From: Streptomyces sp. NBC_01264
Lineage (GTDB): Bacteria; Actinomycetota; Actinomycetes; Streptomycetales; Streptomycetaceae
DNA: 64,000 bases
Direction: 5' to 3'
Assembly: GCF_026340675.1 (NCBI RefSeq)
Contig: NZ_JAPEOX010000003.1
Location: 186,001-250,000 of the forward strand
Under the pieces are notes generated by a model, which did no database searches, was not told the DNA's origin, and saw nothing but the letters and a program-made list of their open reading frames with translations. The translations under genes and the position numbers were made by a program. Below are positions 52,201 through 61,421 of the stretch, piece by piece (the stretch's first letter is position 1; every line of letters begins with the position of its first letter).

Positions 52201-53642
52201 GTGATCAGCGATTTCGGGGGCCCCGGGCCCGGGGCGGCCGATCCGCGGCAGCACGACGGAAGCTGGGTCGGGGAGCTGCTCCTGCACGCCGGCCACGACG
52301 ACGCCGAGCCCGCCGTGCACATCGGCGAGCGGCTGGATCGCGCCGGTCTGCGCCACGAGGTCGGGGACCGCCACGCGGAGCTGGCGGAGGCCGGACTGCG
52401 CCGCGGCGGATCGGTCGCGCTGCAGCTGCCCCCGTCGCTCGCGCTGCTCACCCACCTGCTGGCCGCCTGGCGGACCGGGGCCCAGGTGATCCTGCTCGAC
52501 CACCGGCTGACCGCCCACGAGAGCGACCGGGCCCTGCGTCGGACGGCCCCTCAGTTCCTGGTCCGGCCGGCCGGACCGGTGCGCCTCGGCGTGCTGCGCG
52601 GCTTCCACGCGGTCGACCCCGTGGCCGAGCCGTACCCCGGGGGCCGCCCGGCCGAGAGCGGGCACGCGCTCGTCCAGCTCAGCTCGGGTTCCACCGGCCC
52701 CTCCAAGGTGATCGGGCGCACGGCGGCGGATCTCGTCGCCGAGGTCCACCGCTACACCCTGATCCCCGGCATGCCCCGCCGGGGGGACCGCATCGTGGTC
52801 CTCAACTCCCTGATCCACGCGATGGGGTTGATGGCCGGGGTCCTGCACAGCCTGCACACGGGCGTGGAGATCGTGCTGCCGGAGCGGATGAGCGCCGACG
52901 GCATCCTCGCCGCCGTGGCCGCTCGGACCGCGCCGACCGTGATCACGGGCGTCCCGTTCCACGCGCAGCTGCTGGCCTCGGTGTCCGCTCCCCCGCCGCT
53001 GCCGCACCTCGTACGGGCCGTCTCCGCGGGCGAGCCGGTGCGGCCCGGGGTCGCCGAGGCCTTCGCCGCGCGGTACTCCGTACCGCTGGGCGAGGTGTAC
53101 GGGATGACGGAGACGGGCGTCCTCGCGGCCGACCTGTCCGGGGCCTCCCGGCCGGCCACGGGGCGTACGGCTCCGGGCATCGAGGCGAAGGTCGTGGACG
53201 GGGAGCTCCTCGTACGGCGGCCCGTCAGCCCGTACCTCGGCCCGGCCGGTCCGGACCGGACCGCTGGGCGGACGGCTGGCTGCGCACCCGCGACGCCGCG
53301 ACGCTCGACCCGGAGACCGGGCTGCTCGCCGTCGTGGGCCGGCTGGACTCCCAGGTGTCGGTCGGCGGGCTCAAGGTCGATCTGACCGAGGTCGAGTGGA
53401 CCCTGTCCGAACTGCCCGGCGTGCGCGAGGCGGTGGTGGTCCACGACGGGGCGATCGAGGCCTACGCGGTCCTCGGCGAGGGCGTCACGACACGGTCCGT
53501 GGAGGCCCTCCTCACCGAGCGGCTGGCCGCCTTCAAACTACCGCACCGCATCCACCCCCTGTCCGCCCTGCCCCGTACAGCCACGGGCAAGCCACGACGG
53601 GACCCGGCCACCCTACGAGCCGCCGCCCTGGAACAGGCGTGA
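52201..53642 (+). CDS. Acyl/aryl:AMP ligase, frameshifted near the C-terminus
   Basis: I use GTG 52201 after GGGGAG (TTG 52195 is possible). The adenylation core shows VQLSSGSTGPSKVIG and GEVYGMTETGVLAAD. Near 53250-53262 the frame shifts by one missing base. It then continues as WADGWLRTRDAATLDPETG, VGRLDSQVSVGGLKVDLTEVE and the C-terminal Lys in RTATGKPRRD. About 480 codons is the length of a free-standing acid:carrier ligase. Next to PabAB and ADC lyase, 4-aminobenzoate or a derivative is the likely substrate (inference). Confidence 0.8.
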
Positions 53643-53734
53643 TCCCGGTGAACCGCCCCCACCCCGCCACCCCGCGCGGAATCCCGGTGGCACCGCACGG
53701 GCAGCCCGGGCCACACCGGAGGCTGGCAGCCCCG

Positions 53735-53771
53735 CGCCTGAACTCCGGCACGGCGTGCCGGAGTTCAGGCG
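53735..53771. terminator. Bidirectional hairpin terminator
   Basis: A perfect 17-bp stem (53735-53751 with 53755-53771) with a 3-base loop lies between the convergent ligase and PPTase genes. It overlaps the PPTase stop codon. Confidence 0.75.
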
Positions 53772-54430
53772 TCCACGTGGGTGACGGAGACCAGGGCGCC
53801 CTCGGTGCCCGGGCCGCCGGCCACGCACAGTACGTAGCCCTCGGGGCCGGCGGGGACGGCGCTGGTCAGACCCGCTCCCGGGAAGATCTCCCGCAGGGTC
53901 ACCGGACGCCCGGCGGGCTCCGGCTCCGGCGGCAGTCCGGAGGCGGGCAGCGGGACCGGCCGCAGCCGGCCCCCGCCGGCCAGTCCGGTGCCGAGCGCCT
54001 TGCCCAGTGCCTCCTTGTGCGTCCAGACCCACAGCAGGGCGCGGGCCCGCAGGGCGGGTGCGTGACCCTCGATCCAGCGGACGTCCTCCTCGCCGAACCA
54101 GCGCCGGGCGAGGGCCACCGCCGGGAGCTCGCGGGCCGGCTCCACGCCCACGTCCCCGTCGGTGCAGACCGCGACCGCGGTCAGGCCGCGGGTGTGGCTC
54201 ACGCTCACGTGAACCCGTACCGGCGGCCGCCGTCCACAGTCCGCGGCGCCGGGCCGTGACACCACGTACGGCCGTCCGCCCGGTTCCCTGCCCACGGCCA
54301 GGCCCTCGGGCCCGACGCCCAGGACCGCCGCCGCGGCCCGCCGCAGCAGCACGTGCGCGTGCTTGCGCTGGTCACCGACCGGGACCGCGAGCCACACCTC
54401 CACACGGGACACCGACACCGACACCCCCAC
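53765..54430 (-). CDS. 4'-Phosphopantetheinyl transferase-like protein
   Basis: The protein has about 221 residues; several GTG codons between 54403 and 54430 could start it. It has VHVSVSHTRGLTAVAVCTDGDVGVEPAREL, where GVEP stands in place of the usual GIDVE, and LLWVWTHKEALGKALGTGL, the WxxKEA motif. The first acidic metal ligand is therefore displaced, so activity may be altered. It faces the carrier-protein operon, the first gene of which starts 62 bases away on the other strand. It is the second of three PPTases in the window. Confidence 0.8.
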   Translation of the reverse strand: MGVSVSVSRVEVWLAVPVGDQRKHAHVLLRRAAAAVLGVGPEGLAVGREPGGRPYVVSRPGAADCGRRPPVRVHVSVSHTRGLTAVAVCTDGDVGVEPARELPAVALARRWFGEEDVRWIEGHAPALRARALLWVWTHKEALGKALGTGLAGGGRLRPVPLPASGLPPEPEPAGRPVTLREIFPGAGLTSAVPAGPEGYVLCVAGGPGTEGALVSVTHVDA

Positions 54431-54492
54431 TCGTCCCGGTGCCCAGACACGTCCTGAACACACATACGAACACTGATACAAGGAGCCGGTTC

Positions 54493-54765
54493 ATGAGCAC
54501 CCCTGTGCGCGCATTCGTAGTGAACACCCTCGAAACCATGAACCTCGACACGGCCGGGGTCACGGACGCCACCCCCCTCGGCGACGACGGCCTGGAGCTG
54601 GAGTCGCTCACCACCGCCGAACTCGTCATGCAGGTCGAGGAGGAGTACGGGGTCAAGTTCAGCGACGAGGACGTCGAGGCCCTGCAGACCCTGACCATCG
54701 GCGAGTTCGTCGCCCAGGTCGAGCAGCGCCGGACCCAGGTCACGGCCCAGGCCGGCTCGGCGTGA
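54493..54765 (+). CDS. Acyl carrier protein
   Basis: This 90-residue ACP starts at ATG 54493 behind AGGAGCC. The attachment site is Ser38 in LELESLTTAELVMQVEEEYG; the usual Asp before Ser is Glu. An acidic helix 3 (FSDEDVEALQTLTIGEFV) completes the fold. It heads a plus-strand operon, overlapped by a second ACP and a ketosynthase. This pairing of two ACPs suggests separate loading and extension roles. Confidence 0.9.
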   Translation: MSTPVRAFVVNTLETMNLDTAGVTDATPLGDDGLELESLTTAELVMQVEEEYGVKFSDEDVEALQTLTIGEFVAQVEQRRTQVTAQAGSA

Positions 54766-55019
54766 GCGGCCGGCCCCCTGCCCCCGGCCGCCCGGAGGTG
54801 ATCGCCCTGCTGGCCCAGCACGACGAGTGCGCCCCGGGCGACGTGGGCGAGCGGATCGATTCCCTGCAGCTGGCCTGGCTGGTGCACGTGGTCGAGGAGC
54901 GGTACGGCATCCGGATCGACCTCGACGAGGAGCTGGAGGCCATGGACACGGTCGACGGCGCCGTCGCGGTGCTGGCGGGCGCCCTGGCCCCACCCGCGAC
55001 GGGCGGGAGCGGCTCGTGA
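54762..55019 (+). CDS. Second acyl carrier protein
   Basis: The 85-residue carrier starts at GTG 54762, overlapping the preceding ACP stop (GTGA). Its attachment Ser34 lies in ERIDSLQLAWLVHVVEERYGI. The N-terminus is Pro-rich and the tail is Ala/Gly-rich. It differs strongly in sequence from the first ACP, so it is not a recent duplicate, and the two probably interact with different enzymes. The next ketosynthase overlaps its stop. Confidence 0.85.
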   Translation: MSGRPPAPGRPEVIALLAQHDECAPGDVGERIDSLQLAWLVHVVEERYGIRIDLDEELEAMDTVDGAVAVLAGALAPPATGGSGS

Positions 55020-56077
55020 CCGGGACGGACCCGATGGCGGACCGGGCGGCGAACCCGGCGGCCGACCGCACGGTCGTCATCACCGGACTCGGCGTCACCA
55101 GCGCCTTCGGCCGCGGCGAGGAGGCCCTCGGGCGGGGACTGGCCGCCTCCCGGGCGGCCTTCGGACCGCTCGGGCGCTTCGCCACGGACCGGTACCGCAC
55201 GGGCGTCGCCGCCGTACTGCCGGGCTCCCCCGACCTGGACGAGGAGCTGCGCCGGGTCGTGGACGAGGCCTGTGAGCAGGCCGGGCTGTCGCCGGCGGAG
55301 CGGGCGCAGGCTCCGCTGCTGCTGGGCCGGCACGCCGATCCGGCGGTGGCCCGCGGGCCGCTGGCCGTCCAGGCCAAGTCGGCGATCTCGGACACCGCGG
55401 CCGCCCTCGCGCGGCCCTGCGGGCTGCTGGGCGCGGCCCGGACCTACACCAACGCCTGTGTGGCCGCCAGTACGGCGGTCTTCGAGGCGGCCGTACGGAT
55501 CCGCACCGGCCGCCAGGACCGCGTGGTCGTCTCGGCGGGCTACCTCGTGGACGAGGACAACTTCGCGCTGTTCTCCGCAGGCCGGGCGCTCGCCCCGGAC
55601 GGCGTGCTGCGCCCCTTCAGCGCCGGCCGCAAGGGCCTGCTCCTCGGTGACGGGGTCGGCGCGGTGGTACTGGAGTCCGCGCGGGCCGTCGGCGCCGCGC
55701 TGGACCGGGCCGGGCTGGCGCCCGCGGACATCGGCTACGTCAACGCCCACGGCACCGGCACGCCCGCCAACGACTCCTCGGAGAGCGCCGCCCTGCGCCT
55801 CGCCCTCGGGGAGGCCGTCGACAGCACCCCGGTGAGCTCCACGAAGTCCCTCCACGGACACGCCCTGGAGGCCTCGGGAATGCTCGAACTCGCCGTCAGC
55901 CTGCTGGTCCTGCGCAACGGGGAACTCCCCGTGAACGCGGGCTACTCGGGCCCCGACGACGACTGCCGCCTGGACCTGGTCCTCGGCTCGCCCCGCCGGG
56001 TCTCCCCCCGGCACGTCCTCAGCCTGAACGCCGCCTTCGGCGGGGCCGACACCGCATTGGTGGTGAGCGCGCCATGA
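55016..56077 (+). CDS. Beta-ketoacyl synthase, compact form
   Basis: From GTG 55016 (GTGA overlap) the protein has 353 residues, shorter than the usual 410-420. All catalytic residues are present: Cys148 in TYTNACVAAST, His245 in VNAHGTGTPAND, Lys277/His282 in TKSLHGHALEASG. The deletions are mostly in the first third, before the Cys. It should condense an acyl group from one of the two preceding carrier proteins. It is coupled to the short KS-like protein that follows, a possible partner. Confidence 0.88.
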   Translation: MTGTDPMADRAANPAADRTVVITGLGVTSAFGRGEEALGRGLAASRAAFGPLGRFATDRYRTGVAAVLPGSPDLDEELRRVVDEACEQAGLSPAERAQAPLLLGRHADPAVARGPLAVQAKSAISDTAAALARPCGLLGAARTYTNACVAASTAVFEAAVRIRTGRQDRVVVSAGYLVDEDNFALFSAGRALAPDGVLRPFSAGRKGLLLGDGVGAVVLESARAVGAALDRAGLAPADIGYVNAHGTGTPANDSSESAALRLALGEAVDSTPVSSTKSLHGHALEASGMLELAVSLLVLRNGELPVNAGYSGPDDDCRLDLVLGSPRRVSPRHVLSLNAAFGGADTALVVSAP

Positions 56078-56658
56078 CCCTTTCCACCTACCCCCTGGCA
56101 GCCGTGGAGGTCCTCGCCGAGGGCGTCTGGCCCGCCCCGGGCGACCCCCGGCTGCCCGCTCCGCTCGCCGGTTTCGCCGTCTCCTCCTTCAGCCCGATGG
56201 CCTCGGCCGCCGCCGACCGCTGCCTGGAGCCGATCTACGGGGCTCCGGGCGCGCAGGAGTCGCAGGAGTCGCAGGAACTCGTACGACGGGCCGGCCGCAC
56301 CGCGATCGTGCTGGCCTCCCGGGGCGGCGACCTGGAGACGCACACGGCGACCGCGGTCGCCGTGGACGCCGGCCGGCCCGCGGCGCCCCTGCTGTTCTTC
56401 CAGTCGGTGCCCAACGCGGTGGTCGGCCACATCGCCAAGCGCTGGGGGCTCGCCGGCCCGGTGATCTGCTTCAGCCCCGACGCGGCGACCGCCGATCCGC
56501 TGAGCGAGGCCCTGGACGTCGCCCGCTCCCTGGTCGACGGGGGCGATACCGAGGAGGCGCTGCTGCTGCTCGTGGAGCAGGCCGGCCCGGACGGCGCGCC
56601 CGCGAACGCCCGCGCCCTGCTCGTACGGCCCGCGCCGTTCGCCGGGGAGGCGCCGTGA
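56074..56658 (+). CDS. Short KS-like / chain-length-factor-like protein
   Basis: The 194-residue protein starts at ATG 56074, overlapping the KS stop. It resembles the N-terminal half of a ketosynthase of the Ketoacyl-synt_2 type: FQSVPNAVVGHIAKRWGLAGPVICFSPD, then DVARSLVDGGDTEEALLLLVEQ. It lacks the nucleophile and the His/Lys loops. Comparable short proteins occur with aryl-polyene ketosynthases. It may be a non-catalytic partner to either flanking KS. Its stop overlaps the next KS start. Confidence 0.7.
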   Translation: MTLSTYPLAAVEVLAEGVWPAPGDPRLPAPLAGFAVSSFSPMASAAADRCLEPIYGAPGAQESQESQELVRRAGRTAIVLASRGGDLETHTATAVAVDAGRPAAPLLFFQSVPNAVVGHIAKRWGLAGPVICFSPDAATADPLSEALDVARSLVDGGDTEEALLLLVEQAGPDGAPANARALLVRPAPFAGEAP

Positions 56659-57920
56659 GGAGCGGGCTCCGGGAGCGGTACGACGTCCGGGTCACCGGGA
56701 TCGGACTGGTCACCCCGCTGGGGATCGGCGTACCGGCCTTCGTGGACGGGCTCGCGGCCGGACGCTCCGGGCTGCGCCGACTGGAGGGCGAGGCATGGGC
56801 CGCGACCGGCGCCGACGTGGCCGGGGTGGCCCCCGAGATCAACGCCCTGGACCTGCTGCCGCGCACCGAGGCGCGGTCCGTCGACCGGTTCGTGCTCATG
56901 GCGCTGGCCGCCGCCGACGAGGCCCTCGGCGACGCGAAGCTGACGGTGGGCCAGGACGTGGCGCCGGACCGGGTGGCGGTCGTGGTCTCCAACGGCGCCG
57001 GCGGGCTCGCGACGTACGAGGAGCAGGCCGTGGCCCGCGCCTCCCGGGGCCGGGCCGCGGTCAGCCCGTACCTCCTTCCCGGCATGCTGCCCAACATGGC
57101 GGCGGCCCGCATCGCGATGCGCCACGGCGTACGCGGCCTCAGCAGTTCCATCGCCACGGCCTGCGCGGCGGGGGCGATGTCGGTGGCCGAGGGGCTCCGG
57201 CTGATCCGTGAGGGCACCGCGGACGTGGTGGTCTGCGGGGGCACCGACACCGCGCTCGCCCCTTCCGTGGCCACCTCCTTCGGCAACGCCCGCGCACTGG
57301 CCCGCGCCGGGGCGGGTGATCCGGCGGCGGCCAGCCGCCCGTTCGACCTGAACCGGAGCGGTTTCGTGCTGGCCGAGGGCGCCGGGATCCTCGTCCTGGA
57401 GCGGGCCGCCCACGCCCGCGCCCGCTCGGCGCACGCCTACGGGCGGGTACTGGGCTGGGGCGCGACCAGCGACGCCCACCACCCGACCTCGCCCCGGCCC
57501 GACGGCGCGGGCGCCGCGGCCGCCATGCGGCTCGCGCTGGCGGACGCGGGGCTGGCGCCCCGGGACATCGGCTACGTCAACGCCCACGGGACCGCCACCA
57601 AGGCGGGCGACGTGGCCGAGGCGCACGCCATCCGCTCGGTGTTCGGCGAGGACGGGCCGCCGGTCAGCCCGGTCAAGGGCGCCATCGGCCATCTCCTGGG
57701 CGCGGCGGGCGCGGTGGAGGCGGCGGCGACCGTACTCGCCCTGCACCACCGGAGCCTCCCGGCGACGGCCAACCTCGACCGGCCGGACCCCCGGTGCGCG
57801 CTCGACCACGTCCGCGGCGCGCCCCGTGCGGCGGCGCCCGAGGCGGCGGTGTCCAACTCCTTCGCCTTCGGCGGCCACAACGTGAGCCTCGTGCTCGGCC
57901 GGGCCCCGGAGGCGGTCTGA
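56655..57920 (+). CDS. Beta-ketoacyl synthase
   Basis: The 421-residue FabF-like enzyme starts at GTG 56655 (GTGA overlap). Catalytic residues are Cys170 in IATACAAGAMS, His311 in VNAHGTATKAGD and Lys341/His346 in VKGAIGHLLGAAG. With the compact KS and the short KS-like protein it forms a three-gene coupled block. No dedicated ketoreductase or dehydratase occurs in this second cluster, so it either makes few extensions or shares those of the first cluster at 21.8-24.8 kb. Confidence 0.9.
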   Translation: MRSGLRERYDVRVTGIGLVTPLGIGVPAFVDGLAAGRSGLRRLEGEAWAATGADVAGVAPEINALDLLPRTEARSVDRFVLMALAAADEALGDAKLTVGQDVAPDRVAVVVSNGAGGLATYEEQAVARASRGRAAVSPYLLPGMLPNMAAARIAMRHGVRGLSSSIATACAAGAMSVAEGLRLIREGTADVVVCGGTDTALAPSVATSFGNARALARAGAGDPAAASRPFDLNRSGFVLAEGAGILVLERAAHARARSAHAYGRVLGWGATSDAHHPTSPRPDGAGAAAAMRLALADAGLAPRDIGYVNAHGTATKAGDVAEAHAIRSVFGEDGPPVSPVKGAIGHLLGAAGAVEAAATVLALHHRSLPATANLDRPDPRCALDHVRGAPRAAAPEAAVSNSFAFGGHNVSLVLGRAPEAV

Positions 57921-57999
57921 CCCGCCCGGCACCCGCTCCCCCCGCACCGGAACCACCGCACCAGTCGAATCCCCCACCCACCCGAAGGACGAGGACACC

Positions 58000-58560
58000 G
58001 TGACCAGTTCCGCTCCCCAGGCCCCCGGACCGGCGGGCCCCGGCGAGCCCTCCGCCGACCTGCTGCGCCAGTTCTGGTGGCTGCACGACGCCCGCTGGTA
58101 CCAGGGGGTCGCGCGGCGGTTCGGCCAGGACGCGGCGAACGAGGTCAACGCGGAGGCGATGCGGTTCGTCACCCGCCGGATCGCCTCCGCCTACGCACGG
58201 GACGAGGGGCTGGGCCCGGGGCTCTCCGCCGCCGAACTGGCGGGCGCGCTGACCGGCATCTCGGAGCTGATGACCGGGGACGCCGTGGAGGCCTCCAACA
58301 AGGTCACCGGCGAGGAGTCCTTCGAGACTGCGGTGACCCGCAACTTCGCCCTGGACATGCTCGCGCGCGCCGGGACGCTGGCGGACTACGAGTGCCCGTG
58401 CCCGCAGATGCGGGCGGGCTGGTTCGAGGGGCTGAAGACGGAGGTCAGCGACCACCGGGTGGAGTGCCTGCGCACCGGCGGCTCCGCCTGCCGCTTCCGT
58501 ACGACCACGACCACAGCCGGCGCCACCGGCACCACCACCCCCGGGGAGGAGACCCCGTGA
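58000..58560 (+). CDS. DUF6125 / L-2-aminothiazoline-4-carboxylate-hydrolase-like protein
   Basis: The 186-residue protein starts at GTG 58000 after AAGGACGAGG. It has LLRQFWWLHDARWYQGVARRFG followed by NEVNAEAMRFVTRRIA, and a Cys-rich end: YECPCPQMRAGWFEGL, VECLRTGGSACRFR. This pattern resembles proteins annotated as DUF6125 or ATC hydrolase; the reaction for this subgroup is not established. Four conserved-looking Cys could bind a metal. The Thr/Gly-rich tail is variable. It overlaps the ligase that follows. Confidence 0.6.
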   Translation: MTSSAPQAPGPAGPGEPSADLLRQFWWLHDARWYQGVARRFGQDAANEVNAEAMRFVTRRIASAYARDEGLGPGLSAAELAGALTGISELMTGDAVEASNKVTGEESFETAVTRNFALDMLARAGTLADYECPCPQMRAGWFEGLKTEVSDHRVECLRTGGSACRFRTTTTTAGATGTTTPGEETP

Positions 58561-60168
58561 CCACGCCCGGCTCCGGCGCCCCCGCCGCGTACGCCACCAG
58601 CGCCATCGAGCAGTTCGCCGCCCGCGGCGAGCGCATCGCGCTGATCCACGGCGGGCGGTCCATGACCTTCGCCGAACTGCTCTCGCTGGCCTACCGGACG
58701 GCCCGGGTCCTGCGGGACGCGGGCCTGGGCCGCGGGGACCGCCTGGTCCTGCTGGCCGCCAACCCGATCGAGATGTCGGCGGTGGGCCTGGCCGCGCACC
58801 TGCTCGGCGTCGGCTACACCCCGGTGTACGCGGCCGGCGGCGAGCAGGTCGCCGAGCACATCCTGCGCGACGCCGGGCCCGCGGCCGTGATCCGGGCCGA
58901 TCCTGCCGGGGCCGCGGATGGCCGAACTCGCCCGCGCCGCCGGGGTGAAGCTGCTGTTCGGGCTCGGCCCCGTCGCGGACCCGGACGTGACCGACCTGCT
59001 CGCCGAGGCCGCCCGCCGATCGGACGCCCCGCTGCCCGTGGAGGCCCGGGAGGACGATGTCGCCCGGGTGCTGTACACGGGCGGAACCACCGGCCTACCC
59101 AAGGGGGTCGTGTACACCTTCGGCGCGCTGACCGCGGCCGCCGGCGCCTGGGCGGGCGCGGCGCCGCCGCCGGGGCTGCGGTTCCTGGCGATGACCCCGA
59201 TGGCGCACGCCGCGGGCGCGATCGCCTGCGGCCTGCTGCGCCACCACGTGAGCGTGGAGCTGTTCGACGAGTTCGACGCGGAGGTGCTGCTCGTACAGAT
59301 CGCCGAGGCCTCCGCCGAGGGCCGGCCGGTCACCACGTACCTCTACCCGCCGTACCTGTACCGCCTGCTGGACCACCCCGGCCTCGCGCACACCGACCTC
59401 TCGGGGCTCGCGGCCGTCAGCTACGGCAGCGCGCCGGTGACCCCGCACCGGCGCGCCCAGGCGGTCCGCGTCCTCGGCCCCCGGCTGCGGCAGAGCTACG
59501 CCCTGACCGAGGCCATCGCGATCACCAGTCTGGGTCCCGAGGACCACGCGGCGGCCGCCGCGTCCCGGCCCGAGCTGTTCGGCTCGGTGGGCCGCGCGGT
59601 GCCCGGGGTGTCCCTCCGGGTCACGGGCGGGGACGGCCGCGCGCTGGGGCCCCGTACGGAAGGGGCGGTCGAGGTGTCCGGACCCACCGTGATGGCGGGC
59701 TACTGGCAGCGGCCCGAGCTGAGCGCAGAGGTGCTGCGGGACGGCTGGCTGAGCACCGGCGACCTCGGGGTGATCGACGAGGACGGCTACCTGTACCTGA
59801 CCGGGCGGGCGAAGGACCTGGTCGTCGTCGACGGCACCAACTGCTATCCGCAGGCCGTCGAGAACGTGCTGACGGCCCATCCGGGCATCCGGCGCGTCGC
59901 CGTCATCGGGGTGCCCGACCCGCGCACGGGCGAGGCCCTGGTCGCCGTGTGCGCCGCGGAGGACGACCGGCCCGGCCTCGTGGCGGAACTGCGGGCCTCG
60001 GTGGGCGAGGCGCTGGGCGCGGCGCACGTGCCCGGACGGTTCGAGTTCGTCCCGGACATCCCCACGGCCTCGTACGGAAAGCCCGACAAGGCGGCGCTGC
60101 GCGCCCGCTTCTCGCCCCTGACCCCGCAGAACCTCACAAGCCTGACGTCCTCCGGGAGCAACGGATGA
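58557..60168 (+). CDS. Acyl-CoA / acyl-ACP synthetase, frameshifted
   Basis: From GTG 58557 (GTGA overlap) the first frame gives the N-terminal part (AIEQFAARGERIALIHGGRSMTF, then GYTPVYAAGGEQVAEHILRDAG). Around 58900-58918 one extra base, or two missing, moves the reading into the frame of MAELARAAGVKLLFG. That frame carries VLYTGGTTGLPKGVV, QSYALTEAIAITS, STGDLGVIDEDGYLYLTGRAKD and the terminal catalytic Lys in ASYGKPDK. It is otherwise a complete ANL ligase of about 535 codons. The acid it activates is unknown; the aminoacyl-carrier genes follow directly. Confidence 0.8.
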
Positions 60169-60311
60169 ACATCGAAGCCAAGCCGTGGACCCGCCCCGCG
60201 TCGCCGCGGGGCCCGGAGGGCTGGCTCGACTCCCTCCGCGACCTGCTGGTGATCCCGCCGGAGCTGCGCGACGAGGGCATCTTCACCGACGACGTCCTGC
60301 CGCGCTCATGA
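60165..60311 (+). CDS. 48-residue small protein between ligase and carrier protein
   Basis: ATG 60165 overlaps the ligase stop and TGA 60311 overlaps the next ATG, so this tiny gene is locked into the operon at both ends. The sequence is Pro-rich at the start (TRPASPRGPEGW), then a helix-like LDSLRDLLVIPPELRDE and an acidic FTDDVLP. I recognise no family. Coupled spacing argues that it is a real gene. It may be an adaptor for the carrier protein or the aminoacyl ligase. Confidence 0.6.
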   Translation: MNIEAKPWTRPASPRGPEGWLDSLRDLLVIPPELRDEGIFTDDVLPRS

Positions 60312-60553
60312 GCACGCTGACCGGCTTCGACGCCGTGATCCAGTACCTGCTGACCAAGCGGCCCGAGCTGACCTCGATCGATCCGGACCTCGACCTGGTC
60401 GAGAACCGCATCCTCGACTCCCTCGGCTTCGTCAACTTCCTCTACGTGCTGGAGGAACAGACCGGCGAAGAGATCTTGATGGAGAACGTGACCCCGTCTG
60501 ATTTTCGTACGATCAACTCGATCAGGAAGAGGTTCTTTCATGAGTCCCGGTAG
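60308..60553 (+). CDS. Aminoacyl carrier protein (partner of the adjacent SerRS-like ligase)
   Basis: The 81-residue carrier starts at ATG 60308. The attachment Ser38 lies in ENRILDSLGFVNFLYVLEEQTG, an aromatic-rich helix 2 unlike the other ACPs here. Carrier proteins of this style are found beside amino acid:carrier-protein ligases, which is the next gene, overlapping by 14 bases. It would be primed by one of the PPTases, probably the one at 61418, and then aminoacylated. Confidence 0.85.
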   Translation: MSTLTGFDAVIQYLLTKRPELTSIDPDLDLVENRILDSLGFVNFLYVLEEQTGEEILMENVTPSDFRTINSIRKRFFHESR

Positions 60554-61421
60554 CGCGGTGAGCACGGGTCCGGAGGCGGGCCGCAGCCCCTCGACGCGGG
60601 GCGGTCTCGCCACCCTCGGGCCGGGTGCCCTGAGGCTGCGGGCCTCGCTCGAAGGGGTGTTCACCGGCTGGGCGGCCGAGGTCGGCGCCGACGCGGTGCA
60701 GTACCCGCCCCTGATGCGGGTCGAGGACCTGCACCGGCTGGACTACTTCCAGAACTTCCCGCAGCTGGCGATCCTGGGAGCGGCCCTCACGAAGGAGGCC
60801 GCTCCGCAGTACGCGACGGGCGGCTCGCGGAAGCCCTCGCTGCCGGCCGGGCACCTCACGGAGGCCTCGTACGCGCTGCCTTCGGCGGCCTGTTACAACG
60901 TCTACCTCGATCTGACGGGCCGCACGCTGACCGACGGTCCCCACCAGGTGACCACCGTCGCCACCTGCTTCCGCCGCGAGACGCACTACGACGCGCTGCG
61001 CCGGCTGCTCGGCTTCAGCATGCGCGAGATCGTCTGCGTCGGCACCCGGGACGAGGTCCTGGCCCACCTGGAGCTGTTCCGGAAGAAGATCACGGGCTAC
61101 CTGGCGGAGCTCGGGCTGCCGGTGGGGATCGAGGCCGCCACCGACCCGTTCTTCGACGCGAGCGCGGGACGCGCGCTGATGGCGCAGCTCTTCCCCGCGA
61201 AGGAGGAGTTCGTCTTCGACGGCTCGCTGGCCATCGGCTCGCTCAACTTCCACCGCAACTTCTTCGGCGAGCGCTGCGACATCCGCACCGCGGACGGCGA
61301 GCCCGCCTTCACCGGGTGCGTGGCCTTCGGCCTGGAGCGCTGGATCAGGGCCCTGACCTCGCACTTCGGCCTGACCGAGGACGAGCTGGCCGACCGGGTA
61401 GAGGCGACCGGCCGGCCGTGA
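60540..61421 (+). CDS. Amino acid:[carrier protein] ligase (seryl-tRNA-synthetase-like)
   Basis: The 293-residue protein is a class II aminoacyl-tRNA synthetase catalytic core without a tRNA-binding arm. Motif 2 is TCFRRETHYDALRRLLGFSMREIV and motif 3 is FGLERWIRALTSHFG. Cys143 and Cys260 are placed like the zinc ligands of methanogen-type SerRS and of characterised amino acid:CP ligases. Those enzymes activate glycine, alanine or related amino acids and load them onto phosphopantetheine. ATG 60540 is preceded by AGGAAGAGG. Amino acid specificity cannot be read from the sequence. Confidence 0.85.
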   Translation: MSPGSAVSTGPEAGRSPSTRGGLATLGPGALRLRASLEGVFTGWAAEVGADAVQYPPLMRVEDLHRLDYFQNFPQLAILGAALTKEAAPQYATGGSRKPSLPAGHLTEASYALPSAACYNVYLDLTGRTLTDGPHQVTTVATCFRRETHYDALRRLLGFSMREIVCVGTRDEVLAHLELFRKKITGYLAELGLPVGIEAATDPFFDASAGRALMAQLFPAKEEFVFDGSLAIGSLNFHRNFFGERCDIRTADGEPAFTGCVAFGLERWIRALTSHFGLTEDELADRVEATGRP

